Source: a virus. From it: a stretch of 25,178 bases of DNA. This document shows, one piece after another, positions 13,148 to 20,895 of this stretch (its first letter is position 1; each line of letters opens with the position of its first letter). Where the stretch lies: positions 1-25,178 of the IMG/VR virus record IMGVR_UViG_3300020578_000394. The stretch is one strand, 5' to 3'. Under the pieces are notes generated by a model that did no database searches, was not told where the DNA came from, and saw only the letters and a list, made by a program, of their open reading frames with translations. The translations under genes and the position numbers were made by a program.

Positions 13148-14518
13148 ATGAATTGGCGCACATGGCTTTCTGAAAAATTGCGTTTCAAAAGTCGTACTCC
13201 TGTCGGAATGCCCGTTCAAGCGGTGCAAACCTACACAGGCATTGCATCCGACACTGGTGAACTGATTACGCCTATTCAGGCGATGCAGTGCAGCACGGTG
13301 AATGCGTGTGTCAGTGCGATTGCAACCGAGTTAGCGAAACTGCCGTGGAATGTGATGGGAACAGGCGAAAGCGGTGGGCGTGAGGTGGTAGCAGAACACC
13401 CCGTATCGAAACTGCTATCCGACAACCCCAACCCCTCAATGGGTGCGATGACATGGCGCGAGTTGATGCTCACAAGCGCGGTGTTGACTGGCAACGGCTA
13501 CTCGCTCATTGAACGCAACGATGGTGGTACTCCTGTTGCGCTCCATTTCCTGCGTGGTGATGAGGTGATGGTGCAAAAACTACCAAATGGCGAGGTGGTG
13601 TATCAGTGGAGCGGTTCGATGGAATCGGGGATACAAATCATTCCCGCAACCGATATGTTTCACCTGATGTGGAACAGCCCTGATGGGTTGTTAGGCTATA
13701 GCCCTATCAGTCTAGCGCGGCAGAGCATCGCGCTCGCCATCGCAGCAGAACGGTTTGGCGCAACCTACTATCGCAACGCAGCCCGACCTAGTGGCGCGTT
13801 GACTACCGACAAGGAATTGACGAGCGAAGCGGTACAGCGGATGCGCGAGTCGTGGGAAGCGCGGATGAGGGGGGTTGAGAATGTAGGTTCGATAGCGGTA
13901 TTGGAGGGCGGGTTGAAATGGACGGAGATGTCATTGTCTCCGCAGGACTCGCAATTTATGGAGAGCCGCGAGTACCAACGGCTAGAGATTTGCAGCATCT
14001 TCCGTGTGCCGCCAAGCGTGATCGGAATTGGAGCCTCGTCCTACAGCAGCGCAGAGCAGGCTAACCGTGAGTGGGTAAGTAACTGCCTCTCGACTTGGGC
14101 GGCGCGACTAGAGCAAGAGGCGAATCGCAAACTGCTGCGTTCTGACGAGGGTGTCAAGACCGAAATATCGTTTGATGCGTTGCTGCGGAGCGACCTAGAG
14201 ACGCGCTACCAAATCTACTCAACTGCGCGGCAGTTTGGGTTTTTGAGCGTGAACGAAATCCGCGCAGAACTTGGACGCGCAGGAATCGGCGAGGAAGGCG
14301 ATGTGTTCCTGCAGCCAACAAACATGATCGATACCGCTACTCCATACGGCGGCAAAAACTTTAGTGATTTGGGGGTTAGCACGGACGCTGTTCCTGATCG
14401 CCCACTAGACAAAGTTGCGCCAACCCCTCAGCCTGACACCAAAGGCAGCAGTGTTCCAGTAGACAAACCAAAATCAACAAAACGCTATCTGAAACGAAAA
14501 AACAGGGAAATCAGTTAG
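13148..14518 (+). CDS. HK97 family portal protein
   Basis: This 456-residue protein is the dodecameric head vertex through which DNA enters. HK97-portal hallmarks include AMQCSTVNACVSAIATELAKLPW (split in two: the N-terminal helix and the KLPW turn), HPVSKLLSDNPNP, TGNGYSLIERN, HLMWNSPDGLLGYSPISLARQS, and FRVPPSVIG followed by a Ser-rich SSYSSAEQ and the C-terminal helix. Length matches the family. The tail (VDKPKSTKRYLKRKNREIS) is basic. The start is the ATG at 13148 with no ribosome site. It follows terL by 46 bases, standard order. Unusually, the next gene is neither protease nor capsid. Confidence 0.93.
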   Translation: MNWRTWLSEKLRFKSRTPVGMPVQAVQTYTGIASDTGELITPIQAMQCSTVNACVSAIATELAKLPWNVMGTGESGGREVVAEHPVSKLLSDNPNPSMGAMTWRELMLTSAVLTGNGYSLIERNDGGTPVALHFLRGDEVMVQKLPNGEVVYQWSGSMESGIQIIPATDMFHLMWNSPDGLLGYSPISLARQSIALAIAAERFGATYYRNAARPSGALTTDKELTSEAVQRMRESWEARMRGVENVGSIAVLEGGLKWTEMSLSPQDSQFMESREYQRLEICSIFRVPPSVIGIGASSYSSAEQANREWVSNCLSTWAARLEQEANRKLLRSDEGVKTEISFDALLRSDLETRYQIYSTARQFGFLSVNEIRAELGRAGIGEEGDVFLQPTNMIDTATPYGGKNFSDLGVSTDAVPDRPLDKVAPTPQPDTKGSSVPVDKPKSTKRYLKRKNREIS

Positions 14519-14524
14519 AGATCG

Positions 14525-14541
14525 TTGTCAATCGTTGACAA
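14525..14541. promoter_or_regulatory. palindromic operator candidate, copy 2
   Basis: TTGTCAATCGTTGACAA is a perfect 7-3-7 inverted repeat just after the portal stop, upstream of promoter P4. Its inner 15 bases equal those of the operator at 1176-1190. Confidence 0.6.
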
Positions 14542-14571
14542 ACCTATAAGATTCGCAGGCACAAGGAATTG

Positions 14572-14622
14572 TCAAAAAAATGTTTACGTTGGGGTTTACA
14601 TTTGAGGATCCTGTGATAAGAT
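14572..14622 (+). promoter_or_regulatory. promoter P4 of the acidic cassette
   Basis: It contains AAATGTTTACGTTGGGG, TTTACA (-35, 14595-14600), a 16-base spacer and TAAGAT (-10, 14617-14622), the same order and spacing as P1-P3. It lies inside the head operon between portal and the acidic cassette. Confidence 0.7.
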
Positions 14623-14646
14623 GCTGATACAAAAGGAAAATCAACA

Positions 14647-15354
14647 ATGAGACAGCGCAGCGAGGAGGATGCCGAAAATGACATTCAAGACATCATTAGC
14701 GGAGAACACGATTCGCAAATAAAGCAGTTTACTGTAGAAGGGCTGCTAATGAAGGAGTACAAAGATCAGATTGAGGAACAGATAGCAGAAGATAGTGCGA
14801 CAACGGGAAAAAAGTGGCGGCAACAGGGCTATGACACTAGGGAATTGGTGGCGGGTCTTGTAGAGGAATGGACTGAAGCGTATATTTATTCCTATGGAAA
14901 CAATAACACTGACGAACCAACCCGTGCTGAAAAAAGCGAGGCGAAACAGCATGTTGTTGAGGTAATGACAAAGGCGATACAGCAGGAGTGGGAAAGTGTG
15001 TTTGGCGGAGTGGTTGATAAAGCCCTCGCCAAAAAAGAGCATCGTATGAAACATAATCTAACTAAGGAGAACACAACAATGAGACAGCGCAGCGATGATA
15101 TTGATATACGCCCGTACGAACAGGCACTTTTTGACGATGTGAACGGCGAACTGGAAACGGCAACAGACGCTTTCGTGGGTGTGTTCAGTAATGTGCTAGG
15201 CCCGCTTAGAAATGACATTGCCAAAGACGGGCACGAGGGTGATTTTGATGAAGCCGTGCAAAAGATGAAGGAAACCTGCATTGATGCAGTAGATGACATA
15301 GTCGTGCGATTGAAGCAAGACCTAGTCAGGTTCATCAAGAGCAATGACTGGTAG
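14647..15354 (+). CDS. acidic helical protein, apparent fusion of two genes (235 aa)
   Basis: Begins with AAAAGGAAAA before ATG. The protein is acidic and predicted almost wholly helical, with no recognised family. It looks like two genes joined in frame: at 15079 a second ATG has its own AAGGAG and repeats the beginning of the gene (ATGAGACAGCGCAGCGA), so both halves start MRQRS. Just before it are out-of-frame TAA codons and an A6 run (15031-15036); gain or loss of one A would end the first half as a separate protein. The second half (91 residues) may also be made alone. Position between portal and capsid suggests a head-related or accessory (moron-like) role, unproven. Confidence 0.7.
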   Translation: MRQRSEEDAENDIQDIISGEHDSQIKQFTVEGLLMKEYKDQIEEQIAEDSATTGKKWRQQGYDTRELVAGLVEEWTEAYIYSYGNNNTDEPTRAEKSEAKQHVVEVMTKAIQQEWESVFGGVVDKALAKKEHRMKHNLTKENTTMRQRSDDIDIRPYEQALFDDVNGELETATDAFVGVFSNVLGPLRNDIAKDGHEGDFDEAVQKMKETCIDAVDDIVVRLKQDLVRFIKSNDW

Positions 15355-15392
15355 TTGCGAAATAAACACGGAAGCCAAAGGAAACCTTACCA

Positions 15393-15746
15393 ATGAGAAC
15401 AGTAGGACTTACAGATATGGCTCAAAACGGTGTCCAAGACATCGCTGATGAAGTGGAAAGCCAACTTACAGCACTGGTCGCTAACCTGCAGGAAGAGTTC
15501 GCGTTTGGGGGCGAAAAATATATCAAGGCTGCAGCCAGTAGGTTTGAAGATGCAGAGGATATCGCAGACGAAATAATTTCTGCCAAAGAAGAGGTGGTAG
15601 CCACACTGGCCGAAGCATTGGAGCGACTAGCCGAAGAATGCCGCGCCATGTTCAATATGGAGCCACTTGATGACGAGACCCAAACCCTACTTGGACAGGT
15701 GGAAAAGTTCAAAAGCGACATCGTCAAGGGGCAGGACGGCGGCTAA
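15393..15746 (+). CDS. acidic coiled-coil-like protein (117 aa)
   Basis: Second gene of the cassette, with AAAGGA about nine bases before the ATG. The product is highly acidic (roughly one residue in five is Asp or Glu), Ala/Leu-rich and predicted to be long helices (DEVESQLTALVANLQEE, then DIADEIISAKEEVVATLAEALERLAEECRAMF), consistent with a coiled coil. Scaffolding proteins have this character and sit at this map position, but so do other accessory proteins. No family recognised. It shares general style with the C-terminal half of the preceding gene, hinting at a diverged tandem family. Confidence 0.72.
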   Translation: MRTVGLTDMAQNGVQDIADEVESQLTALVANLQEEFAFGGEKYIKAAASRFEDAEDIADEIISAKEEVVATLAEALERLAEECRAMFNMEPLDDETQTLLGQVEKFKSDIVKGQDGG

Positions 15747-15766
15747 ACAAACTTAGGAGAACAACC

Positions 15767-16144
15767 ATGCGCAACAACAACATCTACAACCACGATCCCA
15801 AGCCCAAGCCAACGCCGAAACTTCAGCGGCGAGATGCGAACGGTTTCAATATTGACAAATACTTGATAAGACTTGGAAAGTTTTGTGAGCAGGAAGTTCA
15901 AAGGGCGATAGATTCTGTCAGCCTAAAAATGGAGACGATGTTGGTAGAAGAAATTGGTAGGGAGTGGGAGGAGCATATTGATCGAAATGCCTTTTTGGAA
16001 GACGGGGGTAACAACGAAGAAGCAAAACGCCTAGCGAAGGAAATAAACGAAGAATGGATAACCGCATGCGAGGACGCGGCGGAAAGTTTTGCTGTAACTT
16101 TTTCGAGGGAAATGTCGCCAAAAATTGCGTATCTGCAAATGTAA
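15767..16144 (+). CDS. acidic helical protein of cassette (125 aa)
   Basis: Third gene of the cassette, with AGGAG before the ATG. The N-terminus is short and Pro/Lys-rich (DPKPKPTPKLQRR), followed by acidic helices (CEQEVQRAIDSVSLKMETMLVEEIGREWEEHI ... EEAKRLAKEINEEWITACEDAAESFAVTF; given in parts). The 'EEW' helices resemble those in the first half of the 14647 product, so the three proteins may be related. Function unknown. It is followed directly by the first capsid-like gene with AAGGAG, and no terminator intervenes, so P4 may also boost capsid transcription. Confidence 0.72.
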   Translation: MRNNNIYNHDPKPKPTPKLQRRDANGFNIDKYLIRLGKFCEQEVQRAIDSVSLKMETMLVEEIGREWEEHIDRNAFLEDGGNNEEAKRLAKEINEEWITACEDAAESFAVTFSREMSPKIAYLQM

Positions 16145-16155
16145 GGAGCAAACAA

Positions 16156-17340
16156 ATGAGTAGGTCGAGCAATCAGGCAATTTTGCAAACCCGTGACATC
16201 GCTTCCGCTGACGCAGCGCGGTTGCGTCCGCGCTACCTTGAATCGCTGATTGCGAAACGCTACGACAAGCACTGGTTGTACGGTGCGGTTCCGCGCACGA
16301 TGGTTTCAACAGGAACGGTTGAGGTAAACGCATTCAACGCACTGTCTGCGGCGATGGTGGTAGCAGAGGATGCTGCACTTGGAGGAATCGACAGCACTTA
16401 CATGGCGGCAAACACGAGCGTGTTGTCGGGTGCGCGACTCCGCATGACCGTTCGCGGTGGTGCATCAACCCTGTCTTTGGTACAAGCGGGAATGGTCAAT
16501 CCGATTGCTACCGCACTGGTGGTGGGTAGGGAATACTGTATCGAAGTCGTGGGTAGTACGAATTGGACACTCTGCGGCGCAGCAAACAACAATGTGGGAA
16601 CGATTTTTGTCTGTACGGCAGTCGGTACTGGAAATGGAAGTGCGTTTGAGACGAACTTTGTTTGGGCGGGCAACCTTCCAAGCGCGTCAACCACCAAATT
16701 CACGCTTGCCGATCCAACGGTCTCGCGGCAGGATTTGACGCTGCAAACACACAGAGCGCGGGTAGAGATCAGCAACGAACTGCTGACCGACCTACCACCA
16801 AGCGGCTATCAAACCCTGTGCGACAGCCTTGCGATGGTGTTGTTGGAATCCATTACTGCGCGACTGGTAGGGGTGTTGCGCGGGTTTGCGGAGGCAGCGG
16901 GGCAACTGTCAAATGTGCAATTTGGCATAACCCCAAACGACCCCCTGAAACTGTTGATGAAACTGCCGCAGACCGTGCTGCAAAATGACGATGCGGTATT
17001 GGTTTGCAGCAATGAAGCATTTTTGCAGTATTGCGACACTTCCGTGGCGCAACAGGTCGCAAATACACTGAAGTTTGCTACAGAGGGTGGATACAACAGA
17101 ATTTGTGGTGCGCGAGTGATATTCTCGCAAGACATGGGGGTAACAAGTGAGTCCGAACAGGCATCCATGATTGCGTTCCCCATGAGCCAAATTCGGATTT
17201 ATGAAACTCCGTTGGTAGTGAGCATTGACAGCGAAACCAAGCGCGGCAATAATGTGAGCGTGATTCACGCAACACACAGAGCCGTTGGCACGGCGTTGTT
17301 TACCAAAAATGTATTTGGTTTGTCGTTAGCAGCCTCATAA
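16156..17340 (+). CDS. HK97-fold capsid-like protein with inserted domain
   Basis: AAGGAG seven bases ahead fixes the ATG at 16156 (394 residues); the frame upstream is a shadow. The second half has HK97 capsid traits: ADPTVSRQDLTLQTHR then RVEISNELL (202-210), a long helix ITARLVGVLRGF, a substrate-like LPQTVLQNDDAVLVCSNEAF, and a C-terminal SIDSETKRGNNV...AVGTALF strand pair. Residues about 117-165 (REYCIEVVGSTNWTLCGAANNNVGTIF...GTGNG) resemble a beta domain, often written 'GTTDFTAIGA', found inserted in many phage structural proteins; here it falls near the expected E-loop. It lacks a long N-terminal delta region, unlike its neighbour. Likely a second or minor capsid protein; the fold call is inference. 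Confidence 0.65.
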   Translation: MSRSSNQAILQTRDIASADAARLRPRYLESLIAKRYDKHWLYGAVPRTMVSTGTVEVNAFNALSAAMVVAEDAALGGIDSTYMAANTSVLSGARLRMTVRGGASTLSLVQAGMVNPIATALVVGREYCIEVVGSTNWTLCGAANNNVGTIFVCTAVGTGNGSAFETNFVWAGNLPSASTTKFTLADPTVSRQDLTLQTHRARVEISNELLTDLPPSGYQTLCDSLAMVLLESITARLVGVLRGFAEAAGQLSNVQFGITPNDPLKLLMKLPQTVLQNDDAVLVCSNEAFLQYCDTSVAQQVANTLKFATEGGYNRICGARVIFSQDMGVTSESEQASMIAFPMSQIRIYETPLVVSIDSETKRGNNVSVIHATHRAVGTALFTKNVFGLSLAAS

Positions 17341-17361
17341 CAAGAAAACAAAGGAGCAAAA

Positions 17362-18822
17362 ATGGGTCTTTTCAAGAGCAGAAACAGTCGAACCCTACGC
17401 AACAACAAAGAAACCGAGGAGAAGGTTGCGTCCAAGCGCAATGAGGAGGAGGTTGTTGGCGAACTTGCTTCCAAGCGCAGCATGGAGGAGGACGATGGTG
17501 CAAGCGGCGATAGTGGAGAGGGTGGCGCTCTGGGACTGAAAGGGAACTCGCTTCGCAGCCTGACAGACGAAATCCACTCGTTGTATGAGCGCATGAAGCG
17601 AATGGTTGATTCGGCAGTTGGCGAAAAAGAGCCAATGAGCGAAAGCAGGCAGGCGAGATATAACTTGATGAATGAGCGCATGACTAAACTGGTTCGTTTG
17701 CGCGATCAGAAATACCGAATGATGGATGCGGCAAGCGTTGCGCGTGATACGCGAGCCAACAGCATCGCTCGCATTGTTGAACGGCGTGGAATGTCCCCGC
17801 GCAAGGCGGTTGCGTTTGCGAACACGGTGGACTCACCCGAATACCGCAGCGCGTTCCAACGCTATCTCGTAAGCGGCAGTGACCGCGAACTGCGAGCGAT
17901 GACAGAGGGAGTCAACACTGATGGTGGATTCCTGCCCTCGACAGATTTTTACAACCAACTGATCGAAAAGCGATTCCAAGCAAACGCGATGCGTCAGGTG
18001 GCTACGGTTATGCCGCTTGGCACATTCAAGACTGAAGTCACGATTGAATCGACATTTGGTTCCGCTAACTACATTGCAGAGGCAGGCGAGGTAACCGAAG
18101 TTTCGCCGACATTCGCCAACATCACCCTGAAGCCATACACGCTGCGTTACTTCACGAAGGTTTCCAACGAACTGATTGCGGACGCGCCATCTCGCGGCGG
18201 GGCATTCTCAATCGAAACGATCCTTGCAAACCAAATCGGTCGCGTGATTGGACTGCGCGAGGAAACAGCGTTTACCGTTGGTACGGGTAGCGCACAGCCA
18301 AAGGGCATTTTCACATACACATCGGGTTCAGGAACCACAATTTCAAGCGTGACGGCAGCATCTGCATCAACGATTACCGCAGCGAACCTAATGGCGGTTG
18401 TTTATGCACTGCCCCGCCAGTATCGCGCTAACGCAAAGTGGGTGATGTCGGACGCGACATTTGCATTGATTCGCAACCTGCTCCAAACCCAATCAATTGG
18501 ATCAAGTCCTGCTGCACTCTCCTACGCACCATTCGGTTGGAGCATGGGCGATGGAAGGTTGCAAGACGGCGAGCCTGACCGATTGTTGGGCTACCCCGTG
18601 GTTTGCGTTGCGGATGCACCCACAATTGCAGCAAACGCAATCGCAGCGGTGTTTGGAGACTTCTCCTACTATCGCATCGGTGAGCGCGAGGGCGTGAGCA
18701 TTCAGACTGCTCGTGAAGCGTTCCTCGGTACGAATCAAACTGGCTACTATGCCTTTGCTCGCCATGACGCACAAGCCACCCTGTTGGACGCATTCCGCTA
18801 TCTGAAGATGGCTGCTGCCTAA
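17362..18822 (+). CDS. HK97-type major capsid protein
   Basis: This 486-residue protein is a standard phage major capsid protein. Residues 1 to about 180 form a charged helical delta-type region, probably acting as scaffold and removed by the protease; it contains two ASKR-x-x-EE repeats (23-44) and a coiled coil (65-130). The HK97 core starts at TEGVNTDGGFLPS and shows NYIAEAGEVTEVSPTF (E-loop), LKPYTLRYFTKVSNELIADA, EETAFTVGTGSAQPKGIF, WVMSDATFALIRNL, LLGYPVV and FGDFSYYRIGEREG. The cleavage point is not determinable by eye. The ribosome site is AAAGGAG. It ends at a strong terminator, marking the end of the capsid transcript. Confidence 0.95.
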   Translation: MGLFKSRNSRTLRNNKETEEKVASKRNEEEVVGELASKRSMEEDDGASGDSGEGGALGLKGNSLRSLTDEIHSLYERMKRMVDSAVGEKEPMSESRQARYNLMNERMTKLVRLRDQKYRMMDAASVARDTRANSIARIVERRGMSPRKAVAFANTVDSPEYRSAFQRYLVSGSDRELRAMTEGVNTDGGFLPSTDFYNQLIEKRFQANAMRQVATVMPLGTFKTEVTIESTFGSANYIAEAGEVTEVSPTFANITLKPYTLRYFTKVSNELIADAPSRGGAFSIETILANQIGRVIGLREETAFTVGTGSAQPKGIFTYTSGSGTTISSVTAASASTITAANLMAVVYALPRQYRANAKWVMSDATFALIRNLLQTQSIGSSPAALSYAPFGWSMGDGRLQDGEPDRLLGYPVVCVADAPTIAANAIAAVFGDFSYYRIGEREGVSIQTAREAFLGTNQTGYYAFARHDAQATLLDAFRYLKMAAA

Positions 18823-18844
18823 TCGTTTGGTCTCTGCCTCAACG

Positions 18845-18880
18845 ACCGCCCACGGAGTCTCGACCGTGGGCGGTTTTGTT
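18845..18880 (+). terminator. Rho-independent terminator after capsid gene
   Basis: ACCGCCCACGG pairs perfectly with CCGTGGGCGGT (11 bp) around an 8-base loop and is followed by TTTGTT. It lies 22 bases after the capsid stop, as expected for separating high-level capsid expression from connector genes. Confidence 0.92.
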
Positions 18881-18895
18881 GGGTAGGATGTGGAA

Positions 18896-19099
18896 ATGCT
18901 TATACGAATTACCACAACCTGCGCGACCGTTGAACGGGCTTACCAACAGGGCGAAATCGTTGAGGTGACAGACGAACTGGCAGCGGAATTCATCCGTGCT
19001 AACATCGCGGAGGCGGTACAACAGCCAGTAGCAGAAGAAACGGCGGTAGTCAATCCCGTCCGCAAGGCAACATCATGGCGCAAACCAAAGCAGATATGA
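18896..19099 (+). CDS. small protein before head-tail connector (67 aa)
   Basis: The ATG at 18896 follows TAGGAT; an in-frame GTG six bases earlier is possible. The product opens MLIRITTTCATVERAYQQGEIVEVTDELAAEFI, a pattern (RI...V-G-.-Y..G.vvev.de.A..fi..g.Ae) common in small proteins encoded between capsid and gp6-like connector genes in HK97-type phages, function uncertain. The C-terminal third is probably disordered. It overlaps the connector gene by ATGA. Confidence 0.72.
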   Translation: MLIRITTTCATVERAYQQGEIVEVTDELAAEFIRANIAEAVQQPVAEETAVVNPVRKATSWRKPKQI

Positions 19100-19683
19100 G
19101 GATTTGGACAAACGCAGCGCGGACATTTGACGCGCTAACGCTCGCGCAGGCAAAACTGCATCTCCGTGTGGATAACAACGATGATGATACGCTCATCACG
19201 AGCATTGTTTCAGCCGCGACCGACTATGTGGAACGGCGCAGCAACCGATCATTGTGCGCTAGGGTGTGGAACGCAGAGGCAGATCGGTTTCCAACAGCGG
19301 GTCGGGAAATGGTTATAGCCAAATCCCCGTTTGTCAGTGTGCAAACCCTGTCCTATGTCACAACAAACGCAGCAACCATAACGCTAGTGCAGGACACTGA
19401 TTACAGGGTTGTTGTAGCAAACGACATCGGGCGCATCCGCTTGCCGTTAGGGGCAACGCAATGGGCGGTAACAGCCGATGTTCCTGACGCTGTGCGGGTG
19501 ACATTCACCGCAGGGTATGTAACCCAAGCCACCATACCGCAGGGGTTGGTGCAGGCCGTACGGCTGATGCTCGGGCATCTTTACGAGAACAGAGAAGCGG
19601 TGAGCGAAAATGCGGGGAGCGAGGTTGAACTGGCGGTGGGATCGCTATGTAGTGCGTATTGGATGGGAGATGTGTTCTCGTGA
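19096..19683 (+). CDS. head-tail connector protein, HK97 gp6-like
   Basis: The ATG at 19096 overlaps the upstream stop (ATGA); an ATG at 19075 is an alternative. The 195-residue product has the gp6-like connector pattern: LTLAQAKLHLRVDNNDDDTLI...AATDYVERRSNRSL (helical N-terminal half), then a Thr/Val-rich central insertion with DTDYRVV...GRIRLP, VTFTAGY, and the final helix VRLMLGHLYENREAV. Such proteins form a ring under the portal and prepare it for tail joining. Length and position agree with the family. Confidence 0.85.
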   Translation: MRIWTNAARTFDALTLAQAKLHLRVDNNDDDTLITSIVSAATDYVERRSNRSLCARVWNAEADRFPTAGREMVIAKSPFVSVQTLSYVTTNAATITLVQDTDYRVVVANDIGRIRLPLGATQWAVTADVPDAVRVTFTAGYVTQATIPQGLVQAVRLMLGHLYENREAVSENAGSEVELAVGSLCSAYWMGDVFS

Positions 19684-20000
19684 ACATCGGCGCGATGCGG
19701 CAGCGAATCACGGTGCAGTTGCCTACGAGGACAACCGATGCGGTAGGTCAGGTGATTGAGTCGTTTGCCGACAACGCGAGCATTTGGGGTAAGGTCGAGG
19801 TGGTTTCTTCAGATCAGCAGGAGGTTGATCGGGGGGAAACAACGGTTGAGGTGATAGAGGTGCGTTGCAGACCTACCAACAAAATTAGCAATGCCTCTCG
19901 CCTGAAGTGGCGCGGCAACCCCTACAACATCAAAAGCGTGGTCGATGTCGATGGTCGGAACAGGGAGTTTGTGGTGCGAGCAGAGCGGGTGTTGCGATGA
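19680..20000 (+). CDS. head closure / head-tail adaptor protein
   Basis: The GTG at 19680 overlaps the connector stop (GTGA); ATG at 19692 is possible. The product of 106 residues matches the head-tail adaptor family (SPP1 gp16/HK97 gp7-type): GAMRQRITVQLPTRTTDAVGQ start, IWGKVEVVSS, RGETTVEVIEVRCR, the strand RLKWRGNPYNIKSV, and a terminal REFVVRAERVL. It plugs the connector and supplies the interface to the tail. The order connector, adaptor, gp10-like and completion protein is the classical one. Confidence 0.87.
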   Translation: MNIGAMRQRITVQLPTRTTDAVGQVIESFADNASIWGKVEVVSSDQQEVDRGETTVEVIEVRCRPTNKISNASRLKWRGNPYNIKSVVDVDGRNREFVVRAERVLR

Positions 20001-20485
20001 GTATTGCAAAGACGCTGAACAAGGCAGTAGAAATTGGGGTTGCACAGGCAGCAGGGCGTGTTGCGCAGCGAGCAAAGCGGAACATTCTTACGATTCCATT
20101 TGGAGCCAAGAGCGTAGGCGAAGGGGAAAGCCCGATATCGCAAAAGAATGTGCGAAACAGCATTGCAGAAGCAATCCACGCAAAATATGTGTTGGGTACG
20201 ATGATTGTCGAAGTTGAGGGCAGTCATGGTGGTTTGAGCACGGTTGCCGCAGACGGCGATCCGCTACCCCTTGCGCCATTGATCGAACTTGGATTCACCA
20301 TCACCCATGCGTACTACGGTCGCAAGCGGAAAGCCGCAAAAAATGTGCAGCCACGCCCCTTTTTGGCTCCTGCGTTAGAGGAGACGAGGCGCGAGATCGC
20401 AATGATCGTTGGGAAGGCTGCGGCAACAGCAATAAAACAGTGGCATGGTTATGTGAGTTACGGCGGCACTGCAAAAAGGCTTTGA
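19997..20485 (+). CDS. HK97 gp10-like tail completion protein
   Basis: The ATG at 19997 overlaps the previous stop (ATGA). The 162-residue product has a helical N-terminus (VEIGVAQAAGRVAQRAKRNIL), the segment VEVEGSHGG, a central LIELGF motif with a Lys/Arg-rich loop (YGRKRKAAKNVQPRPFLAPALEE) and a C-terminal helix; 'qpRPFLaPAl' is the signature of HK97 gp10-like proteins. These are thought to take part in tail completion or head-tail joining. Position between adaptor and DUF3168-type protein supports the call. Confidence 0.85.
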   Translation: MSIAKTLNKAVEIGVAQAAGRVAQRAKRNILTIPFGAKSVGEGESPISQKNVRNSIAEAIHAKYVLGTMIVEVEGSHGGLSTVAADGDPLPLAPLIELGFTITHAYYGRKRKAAKNVQPRPFLAPALEETRREIAMIVGKAAATAIKQWHGYVSYGGTAKRL

Positions 20486-20487
20486 GC

Positions 20488-20892
20488 ATGAGTGTCAACG
20501 CCATCGTTTACCAACGGCTGATCGAGCGTACCGCGCTAACCGCACTGGTGGGAACCCGCATATTCCCCGATGCGCTCAAACAGGATTCCGCATACCCCGC
20601 AGTTGTGTACGGGGTTAGTAGCACGGAGGCGGTACAGGCAACGCAGGAGCGCAGTTACAGGGTAGCAACAGTTGAAACGATGGTTGTGGCTGAAACGAGG
20701 CTTGCCGCGCTTGGGGCGCACAAGGAAATTATCGCAGCCCTTGACAGATTCGTTGGTAACAGTGGTGGAATTGTGTTCCTGCACTGTTTACTATCCAACG
20801 AGGTCAGCGGATACGATCCACCCGCAGCGGGTACTGCAACTGGAACATTCACGGAATCAGCAACATTCAGCATCGCATACACAGGAGATTGA
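20488..20892 (+). CDS. tail completion/terminator protein, DUF3168-like
   Basis: The ATG at 20488 follows TTTGAGC two bases after the previous stop; no strong ribosome site. The 134-residue product shows the DUF3168-type tail terminator pattern: VYQRLIERTALTALVGTRIFPDALKQ, then AYPAVVYGVSS, a helix AALGAHKEIIAALDRFVG and C-terminal strands. Such proteins (SPP1 gp17-like) cap the tail tube and join it to the head. It precedes the first tail tube gene by 3 bases. Confidence 0.82.
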   Translation: MSVNAIVYQRLIERTALTALVGTRIFPDALKQDSAYPAVVYGVSSTEAVQATQERSYRVATVETMVVAETRLAALGAHKEIIAALDRFVGNSGGIVFLHCLLSNEVSGYDPPAAGTATGTFTESATFSIAYTGD

Positions 20893-20895
20893 ACA

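Noticed and set aside
16054-16155. Upstream extension of the first capsid-like gene
   Set aside because: It runs into the preceding gene; AAGGAG at 16143-16148 clearly marks the ATG at 16156.
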